Below, piece by piece: positions 41,408 to 54,100 of a DNA stretch of 64,000 nt (position 1 is the first letter of the stretch; each line of letters starts with the position of its first letter). Source of the DNA: Epithemia pelagica (lineage: Eukaryota; Bacillariophyta; Bacillariophyceae; Surirellales; Surirellaceae); assembly GCA_946965045.2 (NCBI GenBank), contig OX337233.1, forward strand, positions 3,410,001 to 3,474,000, written 5' to 3'. A program made the translations under genes and the position numbers. The notes beneath the pieces are model-generated. The model did not search any database. It was not told the origin of the DNA and saw only the letters and a list, made by a program, of their open reading frames with translations.

Positions 41408-42585
41408 TGACCGCACAAACTACTTAACAAAAAAGTCAAAATACTCTATGGGTATGTCAATCCACGTCACTCCACGTATGCCTAATCTATAGGGAGTGTT
41501 TGCCCAGGACTCACCTCCTCTTCGTTTGAAAGTGATCATTGATCTTGTGATACCATAGGAGACCATGGACTCTACAAGAGAGAAGAGAGTCGGGTTGTCC
41601 ATTGGTGTTGATGAGAAGTGGTTTTTGGGGTTTTGTATGAAAATGGGAAATTGGCGATTTCAGAACAAGCAGCCGTCAAAATACGAAGTTCTGACTATCG
41701 TACGAAAGTACATTACAATACGCTTCATATGTGACAAACAGTAGGCCTATAACATATTGGTCATTGACATATGATCGTTGCAAAATCACAAATTTGGAAA
41801 ATGCAATACGAGCTTTTGATGTCGCTCAGGAGGAACCTTTTCAGACCAACTGTCATATCCAGTCCTGCCGGCGCACCAGTGTCTCGGCTGGCGACCTTAA
41901 ACAAATAGAAACTACGACATACAAAACCCCGGTTCACACTTAACGAAAAACTATCTTTTTCCTTAATCCATGTCCTGTTTCTATCCGGCACTCACAAACT
42001 TTTGGTCGCAGAACGGGGGGGGGTCGTTTTCTATTTCAAATACGAAAGCAATAGAAGACTGGAAACTCTCAGGAAACGACGCATTCGACTTCTATGTTTT
42101 ATGAAGATAAGTTGGGAACTTGGTCCTGAGAGATTTAGTCTTTTATTCCTGGAGATATGAGCGTTCAAAGTTAGACAGTCGGTTTTCAGGTCTTATATTT
42201 AACATGTAGGTTGTGTACAGTTTGGATCATAGTTGATGAAATAGTTTCGGGACGTGTCTGAGGATAGCGCGCGGGCCCGTTCGGTAACAAAAGCTCGTAT
42301 TGGACGATATTATCATCATTTTTTGAATCACGAGTTGTTGGTCATAACTCACGTGGCATTTTGTTAATTGGATTGCAATTTTGGTATGTATTTTTGGTGA
42401 CAAATTTGTCAGTGACCGGGCCAAAAAAAGTGCCGGGCTGAAAGGGTTAAGTTATTGTAGTTAGGGTCTTCAAACTTAGGTAAATGAAATTTTTGCTTAA
42501 CTTGCTATGAAATTTAGGCTAAGTTTAGGTTTTGAAGTTTAGGTAGTTTAGGTGGCTATGGAATGCGGCTATGGAGTCTCATTTT
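41408..42585. other. Inserted non-coding sequence between gag and pol
   Basis: No coding frame above noise. A sequence at 42,412-42,454 (CCGGGCTGAAAGGGTTAA at its end) looks like a terminus of a TTAA-type element, but no partner end was found. A G-run of eight lies near 42,016. Confidence 0.4.
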
Positions 42586-43640
42586 TCAATACATAGAAAT
42601 CGAACCAAACAAGTCATCATCACAATGATCCACAACTTGTTCATTCGTTGCTTTACGGACAGTGGATCTTACCTTCATTAAATGCCGTAAGTTCAGCCCA
42701 GCTCGCAGACAGACTTCCACCTTGTCTTGCCCAAGATTACTGCGCAACTTACTCCAAACGTTGTTTTTGAGTGGCTTGGCAACTCGCTCGACAGAGATAG
42801 AGCCAGTCGAACGAACCGAAAGAAGTGGTTCAATCACAAGATCGTACAACTTACTTGGAGGAGCAATGCTAAAAAACTCCAGCCTCCCTTGGTGGCCACC
42901 TGTGGTACTCACCCACTGACTCACCATTTGGATCGTGAGTTCGCGCTCTTCCTGGAATCGATCAGAAGGTGGACGTGGGCTCTCTGTGGGGAAGAGATCA
43001 ATCCACTTCCCTGTGCGACCAATATAGGACCTGAACTCCTGATCCACAATCAACCTGATGTCCCTTGTGTCCGGAGCTTCGACCCTTCCCCACACAGTGG
43101 GACGCATATTGGGTGGCTCGACAGGTCCAGCATTCGGTGGTGGGGGTGGAGGTGGTTCCTGTGAAGGAATCACAAAGAACTCAATTGCATCCTGCATGCA
43201 ACGAGCAATTGATGGGTGAATGATAGGTCGCTTGGGGATTCTGTACCTGAAGGGATCCACGAGAAAAGCCCAGATTTGGTACTTGTCTAAGAGACCAACT
43301 TTCCGTCCAGGTGGTTCCGATCCATCATAGTTGAACCGATTGTCGCAGAACTCAACAATGGAGTTCCGTGCCCCACGGAGATTGAAGATTGCATCAATGG
43401 ATCTGCTGCCACTTGCTGTTCCTGAACCCAATACACCATTCAACTCGTTGCGCATGGCAACAATCACGGGGTAGTACGCGGAGATTGGAAAGTCATCGTC
43501 CGACACAAGCTTTGTTGCATGTTCAATCACAGCATAAATCTTGGTAACAACTTCCACCTTAGCCCATAGATCACGTGTAACTAGTTGAAGGGTTGCATCA
43601 ATCTTTTCCTTACGCCTCTGTGTTCGCGGACATCTGAATC
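42586..43640 (-). pseudogene. hAT-family transposase C-terminal fragment
   Basis: The minus-strand frame is open from about 43,640 to 42,586 and lacks an ATG, so its 5' part is missing. The C-terminal end carries a hAT dimerisation-like motif: PLLSVRSTGSISVERVAKPL followed by a NLGQDKVEVCLRAGLNLRHL helix. Residues EEREL...QWVSTTGGHQG upstream fit the W-containing start of that region. The DDE catalytic residues upstream are absent or unrecognised. It lies between copia gag and pol in opposite orientation and its upstream end overlaps the open frame of pol. I could not identify convincing inverted ends or an 8-bp duplication. Confidence 0.6.
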
Positions 43641-46600
43641 TCCATCCTCTTCGTCCAAGGTTAGTCTACCGCGTGACCTATGGTTCAAACTTTCTGAAGA
43701 AGATCGCAAGTTGATAATTGAGTATAACAAGATGATTCAAGCACCTTCATCGACAACACCGAGGAAAGTGCAAACACATGCCCTCGACATTGATCCGGAA
43801 CCTGATCCTGACCCCAACCAAGTTGCATCTGATGACGACTCACCTGGCGTAGTCCCTGAGCATCCAGATGATTCAGATCCGGTTACACAATTTATCAACC
43901 AAGCCATGACGACTGATATCAATCACTCGGCAACTGACCTGACTAGTGTTCTTTCTAACGCCAAGTCCAAGACGAGCAAGAAGGTTACTTTCAAAGCCAA
44001 CATGCATAAACAAGCAGGACATGTTCCACGCTATTTGTTTTCCAGGAAATCTACTTTACCAGGAAATCAATTGATTGACCGTGGTGCTAATGGAGGACTT
44101 GCTGGTTCTGACATGCGCATCCTTTCTAAGACTGGCCGCCATATCACTATTGTGGGTATTGATAACCATGAACTTACTGGACTTCCTGTCGTCATATGTG
44201 CCGCAAAGTTTGAGACCAATGATGGACCTGTTGTCGGCATCTTCAATGAATATGCTTATTATGGAAAGGGCTTATCTATCCATGCTCCTGGTCAATTCGA
44301 GCATTTCGGACTTGCTGTTGATGAACGATCTGTTAAAGTTGATGGTAAACAACGCATCACTACACTTGATGGTCGTGCTATACCCCTTCACATTAAGGAT
44401 GGGTTAGCCTACATCCACTCCTTGGGTATCCCCAACGACAATGACATGGATACCTTACCTCAGATCATCTTCACGTCACCCGACACATGGGATCCTGGTG
44501 TTCTGGACCATTCGTATTCTCCCACACCCTCTGACAATGATCCTGATTGGAAACACGTCAAGACTGATGGTAGTATGTCAAACCATCCATATGACAACTA
44601 TGGGGAGTACACTGATCGTGTTGTTTGTAACCTCAATCTCCTTTTGGATCTCCCATATGATCATGGACCTGACGATGCACCCTTCTTTTCTATCTATGCT
44701 GACACAGAAGGTAATGATCCTACACTTCATGCCTCTGTCCACCGTCGTTACCAGGAAGCGTATGACTGGAAGAAGTTCCGTCCATTCTTTGGTTGGCAAT
44801 CTGAAGATGTTATTGCCGATACGTTCAAGCACACTACACGTAATGGTAGCATTACTTTTGACCACGACACCCTCAAGAAACATTTCAAGGCTCGCAATCC
44901 GGTCCTTAATATACCTCGACGCCATGAACCCGTTGCTACTGACTCGGTTTTCTCCGACACCCCTGCTGTTGACCATGGCGGTAAAGTCGCACAAATCTTT
45001 GTTGGTCGAGATACTCTGGTTACTGATATCTATGGGATCAAGTCAACCAAACAGTTTGTCAATACTCTTCAGGACAACATCCGGTTTCGTGGTGCCATGG
45101 AGACTCTTATCAGTGATGGTGGTTCATCTCTCATCTCTCAAAAGGTCAAAGACATTCTTCGCACTTTGCTTATTGGGGAGTATCGATCCGAACCTTATCA
45201 TCAACACCAGAATAAGGCTGAAAACCGTTACCAGACCGTTAAACGTATGACCAACGCTCTCATGAATGCCACTGGTTGCCCTGCCAACACCTGGCTTCTT
45301 TGCCTTGAGTATGTCTGTGACTTATTGAACCATACGTCATCACCCACCCATTCCGGTCGCACTCCTCTTGAGGCTCTCTCCGGACGCCCACCCGACATTA
45401 CTCATCTCTTGTTCTTTCCTTTCTGGGATGAGGTTTACTACCGTGTCGACCCCGCTGAACCCAATTCTGGTTCATATCCATCTTCTTCTGATGAGAAACT
45501 TGGCCACTGGGTTGGTTTTGCTCACAACGTTGGTGATTCTTTTACTTGGAAGATTCTCACCCAGGATAACCAGATAATCTACCGTTCTGCCGTTCGCCGT
45601 GTTGAGTCCACTACACCTAACCTACGTGTGGATCGACCTTCAGGGGAGGATTCGTCTGAGAAGGATGACAATGATAAGCAAGCTGACACTGTCTTCATTT
45701 GCAGTGATAGTGAAGATCCATCCAAACCAATGCCCACGATCGATTTTGACGACATGATAGGACGCACATTCCTATGCGACACAGAAGAAAATGGGGAGCG
45801 ACACCGTGAGCGTGTCATCAAACGAGTCATTGATCTTAATGAAGAAGCAACGAAACAGGAAGAACGTGTCAAGTACATCTACCGAAAGACAAATTCTGAT
45901 GTTGATGAGATGATATCCTATAATCAACTCATGGAGTATATCGAACGAGATAACCAAGCTCAAACCTCTGGAGATAATCTTTTCAGGTTCAGGGACGTCA
46001 TTGCCCATCAAGGCCCACTGAACACAACTGATCCAGATTACAAGGGGAGCAAATATAATTTGCTTGTTGATTGGGAAACTGGGGAGACTACCTATGAACC
46101 TTTATCACTCATCGCCAATGATGATCCGATCACTGTAGCAATTTATGGAAAGAAACATGGTTTACTCAACGAACCTGGATGGAAGCATTTGAAACGTTAT
46201 GTCAAAACAAGCAAACGTCTCATTCGAGCAGCCAAACAGTCAAGGATTAAACAAGTTCACCATTCCGTCAAGTATAAGTTTGGATTCCAAGTACCACGCA
46301 ATTATGAGGAAGCTGTCGCTCTTGATAAACAACATGGCAACACAAAGTGGCAGGATGCAACAGAATTAGAATTGTCACAGATCCAGTCCTACAAGACATT
46401 CAAGGATTTTGGGAAAGCCATCTTCATTAAAGGGAAAGTATCCAATGCACCTGAAGGATATCATAAGATACGTGTACATCTTGTCTTTGACGTAAAACAT
46501 GATGGACGACATAAAGCAAGACTTGTCGCAGATGGACATCTCACAAAAGAACCTGTTGAGACAATCTATTCAGGTGTTGTTTCCATTCGCAACCTCCGCA

Positions 46601-48033
46601 TTGCCTTATTCCTGGGTACTTTGAATGACTTGGAAATATGGGGAGCAGATATTGGAAACGCATATCTGGAAGCCTTGACAGGGGAGAAAATTTTCATTGT
46701 CGCAGGACCTGAATTCAAGGAATTAGAAGGTCACATCCTGATTATATACAAGGCACTTTATGGATTGAAGTCATCAGGCGCACGCTGGCATGATGTCTTA
46801 TTCGATGTTTTGGCAGACATGGGATTTTCACCAAGCAAAGCAGATCCGGATATCTGGATGAGAAAAGCACCTGGAGAAGACTGTTACGAATACATTGCCG
46901 TATACGTTGATGACTAAGCCATTATTTCTACTGATCCTGGGAATATCTGCAAGATCCTGAAGGAGAAATACAACTTTAAACTCAAAGGAGATGGACCTAT
47001 TGATTTCCACTTGGGATGTTGATACACCAAGGATTCTGATGGAACATTAGTAGCAGATCCAAGACGCTACATTGGTAAGATGATGGACACTTTCGAACGA
47101 ATCTTCAAGGAGAAACCCAAGAAAGCCAAAACACCTCTTATTGGTGGAGACCATCCTGAATTGGATGATTCTGAGCTCCTTGATGAAGAAGGTACTAGCC
47201 ATTTCCAAACTCTGATTGGACAACTCCAATGGGTGATCACTATTGGTCGTTTCGACGTCTTCACCGCTACAATGACGCTATCACGCTTTCGTGCTGCTCC
47301 GAGGAAAGGACATCTTGATAGAGCCAAGCGTATCTATGGATACCTTGCACATCTACCAGAAGGCGCAATCAGATTTAGGATTGGAGAGCCTGATTATTCA
47401 AGTCTTCCTACCCAAGAATTTGATTGGACTCGCACTGTCTATTCGAATGCAAGTGAACGTATTCCTGAAGACTGCCCAACACCTCTTGGCCGCTATGTTA
47501 CCACAACTCATTATGTTGATGCCAATCTCATGCATGACATAGTCACTGGTGAATCCGTCACTGCTGTTCTACATTTGTTGAACGGAACACCTATTGACTG
47601 GTACAGCAAGAGACAGAGCACGGTGGAAACTGCTACCTATGGATCCGAGTTTGTGGCTGCAAGGACAGCAATAGATCAGATTACAGAATTACGACATTCT
47701 CTCCGCTACCTTGGAGTACCTATCCGAGAGCGAAGTTACATGTACGGAGATAACAGATCTGTTGTGCTCAATGCAACCGTTCCTCATTCCATACTATCCA
47801 AGAGACACCATCTTCTGTCATACCACCGAGTTCGTGAAGCCATCGCAGCAAAGTATGTTGCATTCTACTGGAAAGATGGAAAGACCAACCCTGCCGATAT
47901 CCTTAGCAAACATTGGGATTTCGTATCTATTTGGCCCATGCTCAAGCCACTGTTGTTTTGGAAAGGAGAAGTTCAAGACCTCAACAAATCCAATGATGAC
48001 AAGGCTGAAACGACGAGTTGTGGGGAGTGTTAG
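43585..48033 (+). pseudogene. Copia pol pseudogene
   Basis: One reading frame runs through 43,585-48,033 with two stops: TAA at 46,915-46,917 directly after the catalytic YVDD of the reverse transcriptase, and TGA at 47,020-47,022. Domains in order: protease with DRGANGG (a DRG active site rather than DS/TG); integrase with DIYGI, SDGGSS and NKAENRYQ giving D, D and E; copia reverse transcriptase (FDVKHDGRHKARLVA, GADIGNAYLEA, IYKALYGLKSSGARWH, YVDD); and RNase H (YGSEFVAARTA, YGDNRSVV, NPADILSKHW). Position 47,080 onward is in phase. The final stop TAG lies in the LTR start. Integrase before reverse transcriptase identifies copia. Confidence 0.92.
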
Positions 48034-48082
48034 AATTCTCACCGTCTATGGTGGTTAGATTCTACATCTCATCGATTCCCCA
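48028..48082 (+). repeat. Copia LTR start, 3' side
   Basis: These 55 bp are identical to 38,190-38,244. They contain the stop codon of pol (TGTTAG) and follow a G-rich tract. Confidence 0.75.
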
Positions 48083-48590
48083 CATCTAAGGAAGGAACGG
48101 TACGCCAGTTTATGGCAGTTTAATTATCGATAAGAAAGCACCCCTAAGCGCATCCTACTAGAATCATCCGCGCGCAGGACACGCGCACACCTACAAGAAC
48201 ACGCGCACACCTACAAGAACATGCGCATGGCCCTTCCTCACGTTATTACTAAAAATGTGCTTTCCAGAACCAGCAAGCGCATGACCCACATTTCACCAAC
48301 TTCAACACCATGCACAGTCAAGAACCAATAGTCATCACATCCCTCCACCTTCATGCACAGTCAAGAACCAACAGTCATCACATACCCTCCTATGTATGCA
48401 CTCATCCTTGATTGTGTCACATCACCATCATGCGCATTACTCCAGCATCAAGTGCAAGCAAGTTGAACACAGTGCATTTAACTAACACCATGCACACACT
48501 CCCACTAACAACCAGCGAATGAATGGAACACAATACATGTAGCTATATAGGAGTAGTATATGAAATGAAACCAATTGTCACTCTGATCAA
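48083..48590. repeat. Intergenic sequence with two short tandem repeats
   Basis: ACGCGCACACCTACAAGAAC is repeated twice in tandem (48,181-48,220), and a 32-bp sequence starting CATGCACAGTCAAGAACCAA occurs at 48,309 and 48,352. No gene seen. It may include remaining copia LTR or the unknown end of the next element. Confidence 0.6.
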
Positions 48591-50586
48591 TCACTGCCAC
48601 GACCGTTTTCGTGGCCTTTTAAAAGGCCTTGTCACAGCATCATCATCTGCATACCCCATTCGAGAGCGATATTGCCCATTGAGAAACATCATGAACCAGA
48701 TACCGCGGTCGCCTGCTCTGTCTTCACGAGCGATTTTCTCTTCCATATCCTCAAAATAGTCCATACCATCCTCTTTCATACATCGACTTGAGTTCCAACT
48801 GCCTGAATATTTGAAGCGAGGATACCTTGCTGAGGATGTATCAATCATTTGATCAACACCATTTTCATTGTACCACCTTGGATTTAATTCAAATAGTTTC
48901 GCCTTGAAAGTGGTCTTGCCCATGTGAGTCCACACATCCCAGCAATCCACAAGGATGGTCAATATGAACGCCTCGTCACTTGAAGTGAATAACTTCAAGG
49001 CCTTTTCGCAATGTTCCTTTCCCTGCTGCTCAGTGTGGTCACCAAAATTGAAATCAATCACGGTTTTATGCATATTCTCACCATAGACACATGGACCAAA
49101 CAATTGCAAGAGATATGAATAGGCATAGTTGTCACACTTCTCTCCTCTCAATAACAGAAATTCTTCCAGGGTAGGCTTTGGCCCAAAGTCTTCACAGTCG
49201 TTCAAAAGGCATGGATACCTCCGCTGGAAATTACTGTCACGCCATAGATCAAGACCCACGTGTTCTAGATTCAGCAACAAATTATCTCACATCTCTTTAT
49301 GAGAAGACGACGTGATGAACCAACACATTCACTCTTCGATTGACACTTACTTATGAATGCTTTTCGCATGGAAGCCAGAACATTTGATCGTTTGCTTCGG
49401 AACTTGTCAAGCATATAAGGTGAATGTTCAATCCACCACTCCTCTTGTTGTTTTGCATCCGTAATACCTTTGCCTTTGAAATAGTGCTCAGTAAAATATG
49501 TTTTGCCATACTTCCCCCAAAGACCATTCGGATCTGCCTTAGTATCTCCGGACATGGAGAAATACTTGACATAACGCCATGCCACCTTCCGAACAAATGT
49601 ATCAAAGAACTTCTCCGATACCACCTCAGGCTTTTTCTTCGGCTTTTGCTTCTTATTCTTGTCCTTTTCAACAGAACCTTTGTGTGTAGTGGATGTTACA
49701 ATCGTACTTGTCGGGCAAGATGATTGATTATGGTGTACTGTTGTTGTCTGTGTTTCCTGTGCCAACTGATTTTGAATATCGTCTTGTAGAAGAGTTTCCA
49801 TTGCCTGATCAGGCCCTGTTGTTAGCAAAGTAGATGACGAAGATGACGACATATCCGAAAGGGAAGAAACGTCGTTAGCAAAGGTATCACCTGATGCATT
49901 CAACCCACAAACACCCCCGTCATTAGAGCCGTCTCACCGACAAATTGTCCTCCTCCATTTTGTGCATCTAACAACTTATTGACAAGTCCTCCAGCAGGAA
50001 AATGTCTCTCATTAGGATCAAAATCATCTCCATCATACTCACTGGGTCCATTGCTCATATTCTGCAATGCTCGTTGCATTTCAGGTCCAGTGAGAATATT
50101 TACACCGACGTCGTCTTCCTCCATGTTATTAACTGCCGTGTTTGTTGGTTGCGCAAAACCAGATGATGGTTGTGTTCTCAGCCCACCCTGTTCATTATTG
50201 CTATCATCTGCTGAAGTCACATCAGCTCCATCTCTTTCTGAATTTGTTGCCTGCTCCAAAAGATTACCACTCCCTTCCACAGTTGTGCCTTCTTGTGCTT
50301 GTGCTTGATCGTTGTTCATCGAGATCTGTTCCTCTTCTTCCTCGTCATCAGAACTATCTTCTTGGAGTACTAAACCTTCATTGGCTGCTGCAATAAGAGC
50401 ATCTTTGTTTGTAATTGTCCCGTCCTTGTTAGGAAGATTCTCTTTATTTCTTGTTGCCACTGCTGCCAAGATGCTTCTTCGTTGTCGTTCAACCTCTTTC
50501 TGATTACTTCCATAGTTTGCATTTCGGACTGCTAAGGGTCGACGCCTCGTTGGAGCTGCATTTCTGGTGGTGACTCCTGCCATCAT
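48591..50586 (-). CDS. Three-exon gene of unknown function (595 aa)
   Basis: The exons are 50,586-49,938, 49,815-49,351 and 49,264-48,591 on the minus strand. Intron 1 (122 nt) starts GTGAGAC and ends CTAACAACAG. Intron 2 (86 nt) starts GTAAGTGTC and ends AATCTAG. The exon lengths sum to 1,788 nt, an exact multiple of three, and the frame is kept across both junctions. The N-terminal 300 residues are acidic, Ser/Asn-rich and likely disordered. After a Lys-rich stretch (KNKKQKPKKKPE, a possible nuclear signal) comes a compact segment with Trp/Tyr/Phe residues (FFDTFVRKVAWRYVKYFS, NGLWGKYGKTYFTEHYF) ending with an acidic then Arg-rich tail. I recognise no family. It is transcribed divergently from the transposase gene 561 bp away, so it may be its accessory gene. 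Confidence 0.65.
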
Positions 50587-51147
50587 TTATCTTGGATGCT
50601 CCGTCTGATTTATGACAAGGATGTGAACAAGAGCAGGGTAACAACAAGTCCTCTGATGGACAACCATTCAAATTCAAATGTTGGAATGCTCCATGTTTGA
50701 ATCATAAACTCCGTGTTTGAACGATTGTCCTTTGGAGAACGTATGAAGATGAGCATAGGTGGTTTCAAGTACATCATACTTGTCAGATGGAACATTGGTG
50801 CATGGGTTTGAATGATTGTCATTTCCTTTCTAATGTCGACAGTGTCGGTATCCTCGGCATTGACACAGTGTTTGAATTCCAATCGCTGCTATCACCGTTG
50901 GTATCTAACCCGGCAGGCTGGATTGGATTAAGTAAATACACACGACCGTTTGAAAATATTATGATCCGTTCATGTACATAAGCGATTTTCAGTCGCTTTT
51001 ATGCACCAACGTCGGCCGATCCACCCAATGCGGAGAAATTCTGATATATGCCACAAGATTGACCACCGATGTCTCAATTTGCAGAAATCGATTACAGAGC
51101 ATTTTTCATTCCAAACCAAAATCTAAAACCACCAGCATCGTACCATC
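50587..51147. promoter_or_regulatory. Divergent promoter region with repeated motif
   Basis: This region lies between two divergent genes. GTTTGAACGATTGTCCTTT (50,714) and GTTTGAATGATTGTCATTT (50,805) are near-identical 19-mers 91 bp apart, and an inverted copy GGACAACCATTCAAA lies at 50,658. Further GTTTGAA cores are near 50,695 and 50,870. They could be transposase or regulator binding sites. Confidence 0.45.
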
Positions 51148-54100
51148 ATGGGCCAGCGTCGTAAAGTAAAAAAGAAGTCACGAAAGAGATGCTCAAATAC
51201 AAGCCAACAAGAGGAGTCCTTCATATCCTTTCAAGTGTGTCGTTTCTGTCAATCACGTTTCGATGCAAGAGGAATCAGCCGTCACGAAACAGTTTGTGAA
51301 TTGAAAATGAACACACAAAGGAAATGGCCAAATGTTGGCAATGACAACAATGATTGTGCCAGTAATATGAATGCTGATCCAATGAATATTGATATCATGG
51401 ACGATGAAACCACTATTCCGCATGCTGACCCACCAAAAGCATACTATGTACCTGGTGATACAGATAATATTATTCTGCGCAACAGCAAGGAGTGCCCGGT
51501 TGATTTTCCTGCGTTCCTTGATAGAGATGGGAAGCAATTGAAACTTCATAAACAGGATGCAGCCTTGGTCTCACTTATGATGTTACTTCGGAAAGCTGGT
51601 TGCCCCAAATATTTGTACAATTCGATCCTGGCATGGTCGAGTGACACATACTCAAGATGCGGTCCTGGGTTCTTCCTGGACAACCATTCAAAGAGGAAAA
51701 CGTTCATCGAAAAGTTTTCTACCAAAGGTTTCAATTATCCCAAGGCAAAATTTTTCCCGGTACCAATGGAATTCACCCAAAAACAGGGTGTGGTTGTACC
51801 AGAGAGTGAGAAATCAATAACAACAGCAGTATTTGATTTGATCAGTCAACTACAGCGTGTATTACAAGATCCCGATGCAACCAAGAAAGAAAATACGATC
51901 CTCGATGATGACGATCCGTATCGTCCATATGTTCCAAACAAGCACATCCAAAATATACAAGACGGAGAAGTATTTCGGAAAACAGTGGAAAAATATAGAG
52001 ATGATCCAGATGCCTTCGTGGTTGGTCTTGTCTGTTATATGGACAAAACACATGCAACAGGGGATGGAAGATATACATCGGAGCCTGTTGTAATGGTGCC
52101 ATCTTTTCTAACGGAAACACAAATGAGGAAAGCAAGGCGACAGATCATCCTTGGGACTATTACAGACATGGAAAGAAAATCATCGGCGGCAAAACATATC
52201 CTCGATAAAGGGACTCCTTGCCGAAATTATCATGCTCAATTGACTAAGATCCTCGAAGGTCTTGTCAGTATCCAAAAACAGGAAGGTTTTTGGATGAAAC
52301 TACGCCTCCATGGGATTATCAAAGTTGTCCGTTTGATATTGCCAATGATTGTTGTCAAAGGAGACGGGAAGTCTCAGGATAACCTTGCAGGTCGGTATGC
52401 CTCGCATCATCCAAGTGTTGGAAGACTATCATGGTGTTGCAACATTAAACCAAGGGATAGCAGATACCCATGGCATGAATGTTCTTATATCAACGCTGCA
52501 AGTACATACAAAATGTGCTTGAATGCATTGGGTCTTAATGAAAATCGAGAAAAACTGACTGAACAGGATGTTGATTACCAAGAGAGAGACAATGATACAT
52601 TTTCGACTTTGACTGTTCCTACCTGTTTCAGCACATCGCAAGTAAGTCAAGAAAATAGCAGAGATGGAGGGGTCAATACCCTTGTGTCAGCTGCAAAAAC
52701 CCAATTGCATGACATGGGACAATATGCAGTCGATCTTTGTTTTTCCAAGGTTTACCTGGGTGAAGGAACCAATTCTGAACATGGGATTTTCTCGGCCAGT
52801 AGTTGTGATGTTCTTCATACATTGAAATCTGGGATAATGAGATACATCATGATTGACTTTTTCACGTATATGACAAAAACTGAACGGGCCATGTTTGATT
52901 ATGTCTACAATTCAATCTTACGGGCAAGTAGACAGACTGTATTCTCCTATTCATCGAAACTTGGATATCCCGGAACATCATTCTCGACCGGGATCAGTAA
53001 CCTGTCAAAAGTAACTGCCAATGAGTGGGTAGGGATCATGTTTGCTTCAGCAGCTCTATGTGCCACTGCCAGAGGTCGCCTTATATTTGCGAAGAATATG
53101 GCAAAGAAATGGAACAAGGTGGTTGCGGAATGGAAAAAACGACAAGCAAAGCAAATATCCAAAACCACCAACAAGACATGTCAAGCGGACGTGGATCAAG
53201 TGCAAGAGACAAGTGAACCTATTGCTGACAATGAGGATGATGCTCCACCAGATGAAGAGTACAAACGTACACGTCTTGATGATGATGATAGTGTTGACAT
53301 TGATATCACTGCTGAAACTGTTTTTGATGATGACCCAGTTGCTTACAGGTCTATCTGGGATGTTGATGAGCGGGAACCATACATAGACTTCCTGCATCTA
53401 TTCGAGACTCTTTTGTGTTTCAACAGCTGGATTCGTATGGATACATTCTGGGAAACAGACCCAGACTCACAAGAAGGACAAACAACAGCATCCAAGTCTC
53501 TCGAATCAGTGCGGATTTTGATGGATGGCATCAGGAGATATGCACCCAGGCTCGATAAAAAAGGCAAATTGATGTCCAACGGGTGGATGATACCAAAATT
53601 CCACAATCTCATACACATTATACAACAGATTCAGAATTTTGGACCAGCACGACTGCTTGATGTGGAGTCAGAGGAAAGTAATCATAAGGAAATTGTGAAA
53701 TTGAATGCAAAAACGGTACAGAAACGTGGAAAAGGAATTTTTGAGTCGCAACTTGCAGAAAATATCTGGTGGATGCAAAGCTTGGAAATGCTGCAGGAAG
53801 CAACAGGTCTTGAAGAAGATCATGTCACCTTTCTCCAGGAAGGGAAGTCGCCTTATGAAATAAGGAGAAAAAAGGGATCCCAAAACCAACTCCCTACCAC
53901 ATCAACCTCAAATAGCCGTGGAACGGTCATAGTAGTATCCATGACCAGAGAAAAATGTTTGATTCCAATACCTCACACGAACGTACATACTTCTGGTGAT
54001 AATCAAGACCAGTCATCAAATGAAATAGACAAGGATCTTCTGTCTCCATTGGGTATGTCAATTCAAGTTCCAGGCATGACCAGAAAAGAACAAGACGGAT

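Larger units (their letters stand above)
38190..48082 (+). mobile_element. Degenerate copia (CoDi-like) retrotransposon nested in gypsy
   Basis: A 55-bp sequence starting TGTTAGAATTC and ending GATTCCCCA occurs at 38,190-38,244 and 48,028-48,082, bounding a copia-type gag and pol in the right order and orientation. The 3' copy is preceded by GTGGGGAG, a plausible polypurine tract, as expected of an LTR start. After 55 bp the two copies diverge completely, so the LTRs are incomplete or belong to different subfamilies. Gypsy sequence does not resume after 48,082 and no target duplication is present. The 3' side was therefore deleted or rearranged. Confidence 0.8.

Noticed and set aside
42412-42454. 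TTAA-type transposon terminus (CCGGGCTGAAAGGGTTAA)
   Set aside because: No second inverted terminus with TTAA could be found within the copia insertion, so the boundary is not supported.
41405-43640. hAT terminal inverted repeats (AGTGACCGCACAAAC versus the complement of the 43,630 edge)
   Set aside because: The match needs gaps and the flanking 8 bp do not form a duplication.
48181-48383. CRISPR-like repeats
   Set aside because: Only two copies of each repeat, no regular spacers, and the genome is eukaryotic.
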